NCBI GenBank assembly: GCA_024234055.1
Contig: JACKOW010000007.1
Span: 124,001-188,000 of the forward strand
Direction: 5' to 3'
DNA from: Rhodanobacteraceae bacterium
GTDB taxonomy: Bacteria; Pseudomonadota; Gammaproteobacteria; Xanthomonadales; SZUA-5
Length of the DNA stretch: 64,000 nt
Positions 60,927 to 64,000 of this stretch are shown in pieces; position 1 is the stretch's first letter, and the number at the start of each line of letters is the position of its first letter. The notes beneath the pieces are model-generated. The model saw nothing but the letters and a program-made list of their open reading frames with translations, had not been told where the DNA came from and did no database searches. Position numbers and translations under genes: made by a program.

Positions 60927-61091
60927 CGTCATTCCCGCGAAGGCGGGAATCCAGTTTGTTCGAGTACTGGTCAAGCCTGGATTCCCGCGCCCGCGCGCGT
61001 CCGCGGGAATGACGAATTCCAACAACGCGGCGATGACGATTTGTTTCGAGCCATGGCCCAGGCCTGGATTCCCGCGTCCGCGGGAATGACG
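60927..61091. repeat. Three REP-like palindromes (ATTCCCGC-GCGGGAAT family)
   Basis: Copies at 60927-60954, 60977-61014 and 61063-61091. Each carries TGGATTCCCGC on one side and GCGGGAATGACG on the other, with a spacer of 2-16 bases; the first is inverted relative to the others. Similar palindromes are widespread in proteobacterial intergenic DNA. They fill much of the 304-bp gap before the RND adaptor gene; the rest (61092-61200) shows nothing else. Confidence 0.7.
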
Positions 61092-61200
61092 ATTCCCGCC
61101 TGCGCATGAGCGACGACTTGTCTCAGCCCCCCGCCATCACATGATCTTTTTGCAGACCTCGTCATTGTAGGTGGCTACTGACGCTGAGGTCTTGACGTCC

Positions 61201-62283
61201 ATGCTGATGCGCAACACCTGTCCCGCCGGTCTGGCGCTGGCTGTCTGCCTGGGGCTGCCGAGCTTCTCGTGGGCTCAGGATGCCGTTCCGGTGCGTGTGG
61301 TGGCTCCCGCCCAGGAAGCCGTGATCGAAAGGCGCGCGCTCAGTGGCAGCTTGAATGCACTGAATGCCGCCTCGCTGTCGCCGCGGGAATCGGGCGTGGT
61401 CGAGCGGATCACCGCCGATGCCGGGCAGGAGGTCAAGGCCGGAGACACGCTGCTGGTGCTGGATGCCACGCTGGCGCAGTTGCAGGCAGCGAGGGTCCGA
61501 TCCTCCCTGGCAGAATCGAAGGTGCGGCTGGCCGAGGCCGAGCGCGTGCGCGACGAATCGGCGCAATTGGCAGACCAGCGCAACATCGCCCGTACCCAAG
61601 CGCGCGCCGCCGAAGCCGAAGCCCGGATCCAGGCAGCGGCCATGGCCAGCGCCAAGGCCGAAGCCGATCTGGCCGAAGAGCGGGTGCGCAGGCACACCCT
61701 GAAAGCGCCGTTTTCGGGGGTAATTGTTCAGCGCAACGTCGATGCGGGCGAATGGGTCGATGCGGCAACGCCGGTGTTCGAACTGGTCGACACCTCGAAT
61801 CTGCGGTTCGATCTGCAGGTACCACAGGAACTGCACGGCGCCATCGCCAAGGGTGATTCGGTGCAGCTGCAGATCGACGCCTTCCCGGGTCAGAATTTTG
61901 CCGGCAGCGTGGATGCCGTGGTCCCGGTGAAGGATCCGGCTGCGCGAACCTTTCTGGTGCGCATCGCGGTCGGCGATCCGCAATCCCGATTGCAGCCCGG
62001 CATGTCGGGTCGGGCCGAACTGGCGCTGGCTCGTCGGGCGCAGGCCTGGACCCTGCCCCGCGATGCGCTGGTGCGCTATCCGGATGGCAGTCACGGCATC
62101 TGGATCGTCGAGACCGGTGCGAACGGCCCGGTCGCGCGTGCGCGCCAGGTCGAGTTGGGACTGGAACTGGGTGACCGTCGCGAGATCCGCGCCGGCATCA
62201 GCGGCGGCGAGCGCGTGATCGAACGCGGCAATGAACGTCTGCGCGATGGCGCGCCAGTGCGCGTGCTCAACGACGCCGGTTGA
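61201..62283 (+). CDS. RND efflux periplasmic adaptor (membrane fusion protein)
   Basis: This 360-residue protein starts MLMRNTCPAGLALAVCLGLP with a signal peptide ending SFSWA. It has a beta-barrel and lipoyl-like domain (SGVVERITADAGQEVKAGDT), an alpha-hairpin coiled coil (about 90-165), the second lipoyl half (KAPFSGVIVQRNVDAGEWVD) and a C-terminal membrane-proximal domain. It should bridge the RND pump downstream (12 bp away) to an outer-membrane channel. A GTG at 61171 would start a longer form; the ATG at 61201 fits the signal peptide better. Confidence 0.9.
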   Translation: MLMRNTCPAGLALAVCLGLPSFSWAQDAVPVRVVAPAQEAVIERRALSGSLNALNAASLSPRESGVVERITADAGQEVKAGDTLLVLDATLAQLQAARVRSSLAESKVRLAEAERVRDESAQLADQRNIARTQARAAEAEARIQAAAMASAKAEADLAEERVRRHTLKAPFSGVIVQRNVDAGEWVDAATPVFELVDTSNLRFDLQVPQELHGAIAKGDSVQLQIDAFPGQNFAGSVDAVVPVKDPAARTFLVRIAVGDPQSRLQPGMSGRAELALARRAQAWTLPRDALVRYPDGSHGIWIVETGANGPVARARQVELGLELGDRREIRAGISGGERVIERGNERLRDGAPVRVLNDAG

Positions 62284-62294
62284 GGGAGGCCCCG

Positions 62295-64000
62295 ATGTTT
62301 GAAGCCATGCTTCGCCGCGGCACCCTGATGGCCGTGATCGTGCTGATCGTGGCCGTGATCGGCTTGATGGCGACCTTGCGGATCCCGGTGCAGATGATCC
62401 CGGATCTGGAGGTGCGCACCATTTCGGTGGAAACGCGCTGGCCGGGCGCCACCCCTCAGGATGTGGAAAAGGAGATCCTGGTCGAGCAGGAAGAGTATCT
62501 GCGTGCGGTGCCGAACCTGATTCGCATGGTGTCCTCGGCATCCACCGGCCGAGCCGATATCGAACTGGAATTCCCTTTCGGCACCGACATCAACCAGGCC
62601 CTGATCCGGGTCAGCAATGCGCTCAGTCAGGTGCCGGCCTACCCCGAGAACGTGGACGAGCCGCAGCTGTCCTCCAGCTCCTTCTCCGACAACGCTTTCA
62701 TGTACTTCCGGGTGGTACCGCTGGCCGGCAATCCGCTGAGCGTCGATGTCGACCTGATGCGAGATTTCGTCGATGACTTCGTCCGCACCCGGATGGAACG
62801 GGTGCCGGGCGTATCGCAGGTCTCGGTCGGCGGCGGCGCCGAGCGCCAGATCCAGATCATTGTCGATCCGGCACGACTGGCCGAACGCGGCCTCAGTCTG
62901 CTCGATGTGCGCGAAGCGGTGCGTCAGCGCAACAGGGACGTCTCCGGGGGTGATGTCGATTCCGGCAAGCGCCGTTATCTGCTGCGCACCGTCGGTCGCT
63001 TCGAGCATGTCGACGAATTGCAGCAGCTGATCATCGACCAGCGCGGCGGCACGCTGATCCGCCTGGGCGATGTGGCCGAGGTGCGCTCGGACCATTCCGA
63101 GATCCGCCAACTGTCCTTCGCCAATGGTCAGCCTGGGCTCAGCCTGTCGGTGCGGCGCGAGAGCGGTTCCAATGTCATCGACATCAAGCAGCGCATGCTG
63201 CCGGTGATGGCCGAACTCAACCGCGACGTGCTGGCGCCAGTCGGTATGGAAATGCACCTGAGCTCCGACGACGTCCGCTATGTCGAGGATTCGCTAGCCA
63301 ATGTCTGGCAGAACCTGATCATCGGCGCAGTGCTCGCTTCACTGGTGCTGTACCTGTTCCTGCGGTCCTGGTCGGGTACCTTGATCGCGGTGGTCGGTCT
63401 ACCCTTGTGCACGATCGCCGCACTGATCGGCCTGCAGCTGGCCGGACGCACGATCAATGTCATTTCCATGGCCGGCGTCGCTTTTGCCATCGGCATGACC
63501 CTGGACAACACCATCGTGGTGCTGGAGAACATCGAGCGCCTGAGGCGCAAGGGAATGTCGCGCTTCGATGCGGCGCTGGCCGGCGTGCGCGAGGTGTGGC
63601 CGGCGCTGCTGGCCTCCACGTTGACCACCGTGCTGGTGTTTGCGCCCGTGTTGTTCATCCGCCAGGAAGCCGGCCAGCTCTATTCCGACGTGGCCATCGC
63701 CATTTCGGCCGCGATCATGGCCTCGATGCTGGTGGCCATCAGCATCGTGCCGGCGCTCGCGTCCAGGCTGGGACTGGGATCCAGCGGAACGACCACCACT
63801 GGCGCCACCGATGTCGTGAGCCATTGGGTCACGGCGCTGATTGCCAGTCCGCTGCGCCGAGGCTGGACCATCGCCCTGAGCGTTGGCGTCACAGTGGTTG
63901 CCGCCTGGTGGTTGACGCCTGCGGCCGAGTACCTGCCCGAGGGCGAGGAGCCGAAGACCTTCTCGGTGATGAATGCCCCGCCCGGCTACAGCCTGCAGGA
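62295..64000 (+). CDS. RND efflux permease, N-terminal part (runs off the right edge)
   Basis: The frame is open from the ATG at 62295 to the window edge (568 codons). It begins MFEAMLRRGTLMAVIVLIVA and carries the RND landmarks IPVQMIPDLEVRTISVETRW, VNA-type periplasmic loops and TM2-TM4 (LPLCTIAALIGLQLAGRTIN, MAGVAFAIGMTLDNTIVVLE). The TM4 relay, usually Asp-Asp, reads Asp-Asn (LDNTIVV). A GGGAGG ribosome site precedes the ATG. Substrate class (drug or metal) cannot be told from this part. No outer-membrane factor is in the window. Confidence 0.92.
   Translation, partial: MFEAMLRRGTLMAVIVLIVAVIGLMATLRIPVQMIPDLEVRTISVETRWPGATPQDVEKEILVEQEEYLRAVPNLIRMVSSASTGRADIELEFPFGTDINQALIRVSNALSQVPAYPENVDEPQLSSSSFSDNAFMYFRVVPLAGNPLSVDVDLMRDFVDDFVRTRMERVPGVSQVSVGGGAERQIQIIVDPARLAERGLSLLDVREAVRQRNRDVSGGDVDSGKRRYLLRTVGRFEHVDELQQLIIDQRGGTLIRLGDVAEVRSDHSEIRQLSFANGQPGLSLSVRRESGSNVIDIKQRMLPVMAELNRDVLAPVGMEMHLSSDDVRYVEDSLANVWQNLIIGAVLASLVLYLFLRSWSGTLIAVVGLPLCTIAALIGLQLAGRTINVISMAGVAFAIGMTLDNTIVVLENIERLRRKGMSRFDAALAGVREVWPALLASTLTTVLVFAPVLFIRQEAGQLYSDVAIAISAAIMASMLVAISIVPALASRLGLGSSGTTTTGATDVVSHWVTALIASPLRRGWTIALSVGVTVVAAWWLTPAAEYLPEGEEPKTFSVMNAPPGYSLQ

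Overview
This window is a stretch of a GC-rich gammaproteobacterial chromosome, most likely from the Xanthomonadales (Lysobacterales). That placement is inferred. It rests on the run rpsB-tsf-pyrH-frr-uppS-cdsA-dxr-rseP-bamA-skp-lpxD-fabZ-lpxA-lpxB-rnhB with map-glnD-dapD on the other side, a five-step histidine pathway using HutF, a ribosomal THX peptide, trpGDC, and DUF2058, DUF1840 and DUF502 proteins. Genes are tightly packed with many 1-4 bp overlaps, and nearly every sizeable gap is filled with short palindromic or tandem repeats.

Layout. Positions 1-1512 hold divergent hutF (partial) and hutI. Positions 1540-9874 hold small metabolic genes, a RIO-type kinase, a tricorn-like periplasmic protease and a pseudouridine synthase preceded by a 256-bp palindromic element that looks like a MITE. 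Positions 10027-22457 hold a secreted zinc metalloprotease, a DUF502 membrane protein, an SDR, an AGCS alanine/sodium symporter, a rhomboid protease, a putative outer-membrane barrel, a 2-methylcitrate/citrate synthase, an SLC13 permease and an alpha/beta hydrolase. Positions 22737-31989 hold an MscS-cNMP channel, a YebC protein, a second zinc metalloprotease, a TfoX-like protein, a frameshifted DUF2058 gene, DUF1840 and two bacterial-PH membrane proteins. Positions 32293-34811 are trpGDC.

Positions 35232-50264 (all minus strand) are the translation and cell-envelope block. It runs from S2, EF-Ts, UMP kinase and ribosome recycling factor through undecaprenyl-PP synthase, CDP-diglyceride synthase, DXP reductoisomerase, RseP, BamA and Skp to the lipid A genes and RNase HII. 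lpxB is broken by a single-base frameshift in this sequence. Across the divergent rpsB/map gap the plus strand carries map, glnD, dapD, an ArsC/Spx-like protein and dapE, linking nitrogen sensing with lysine and peptidoglycan precursor synthesis. The right end (57572-64000) has an unusual membrane iron-sulfur protein fused to TPR repeats, a secreted protein of unknown function, and an RND efflux adaptor with the first part of its permease.

Most genes are ordinary core genes. The least explained material is the repeat landscape (at least six families, several tandemly amplified next to essential genes), the MITE-like element that abuts a start codon, the shared C-terminal Phe-x-Asn-Gly-Phe-Glu motif on two secreted proteins, the Fe-S/TPR fusion, and two independent frameshifts. 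I found no tRNA, rRNA, CRISPR array, integrase, prophage or recognisable defence system.
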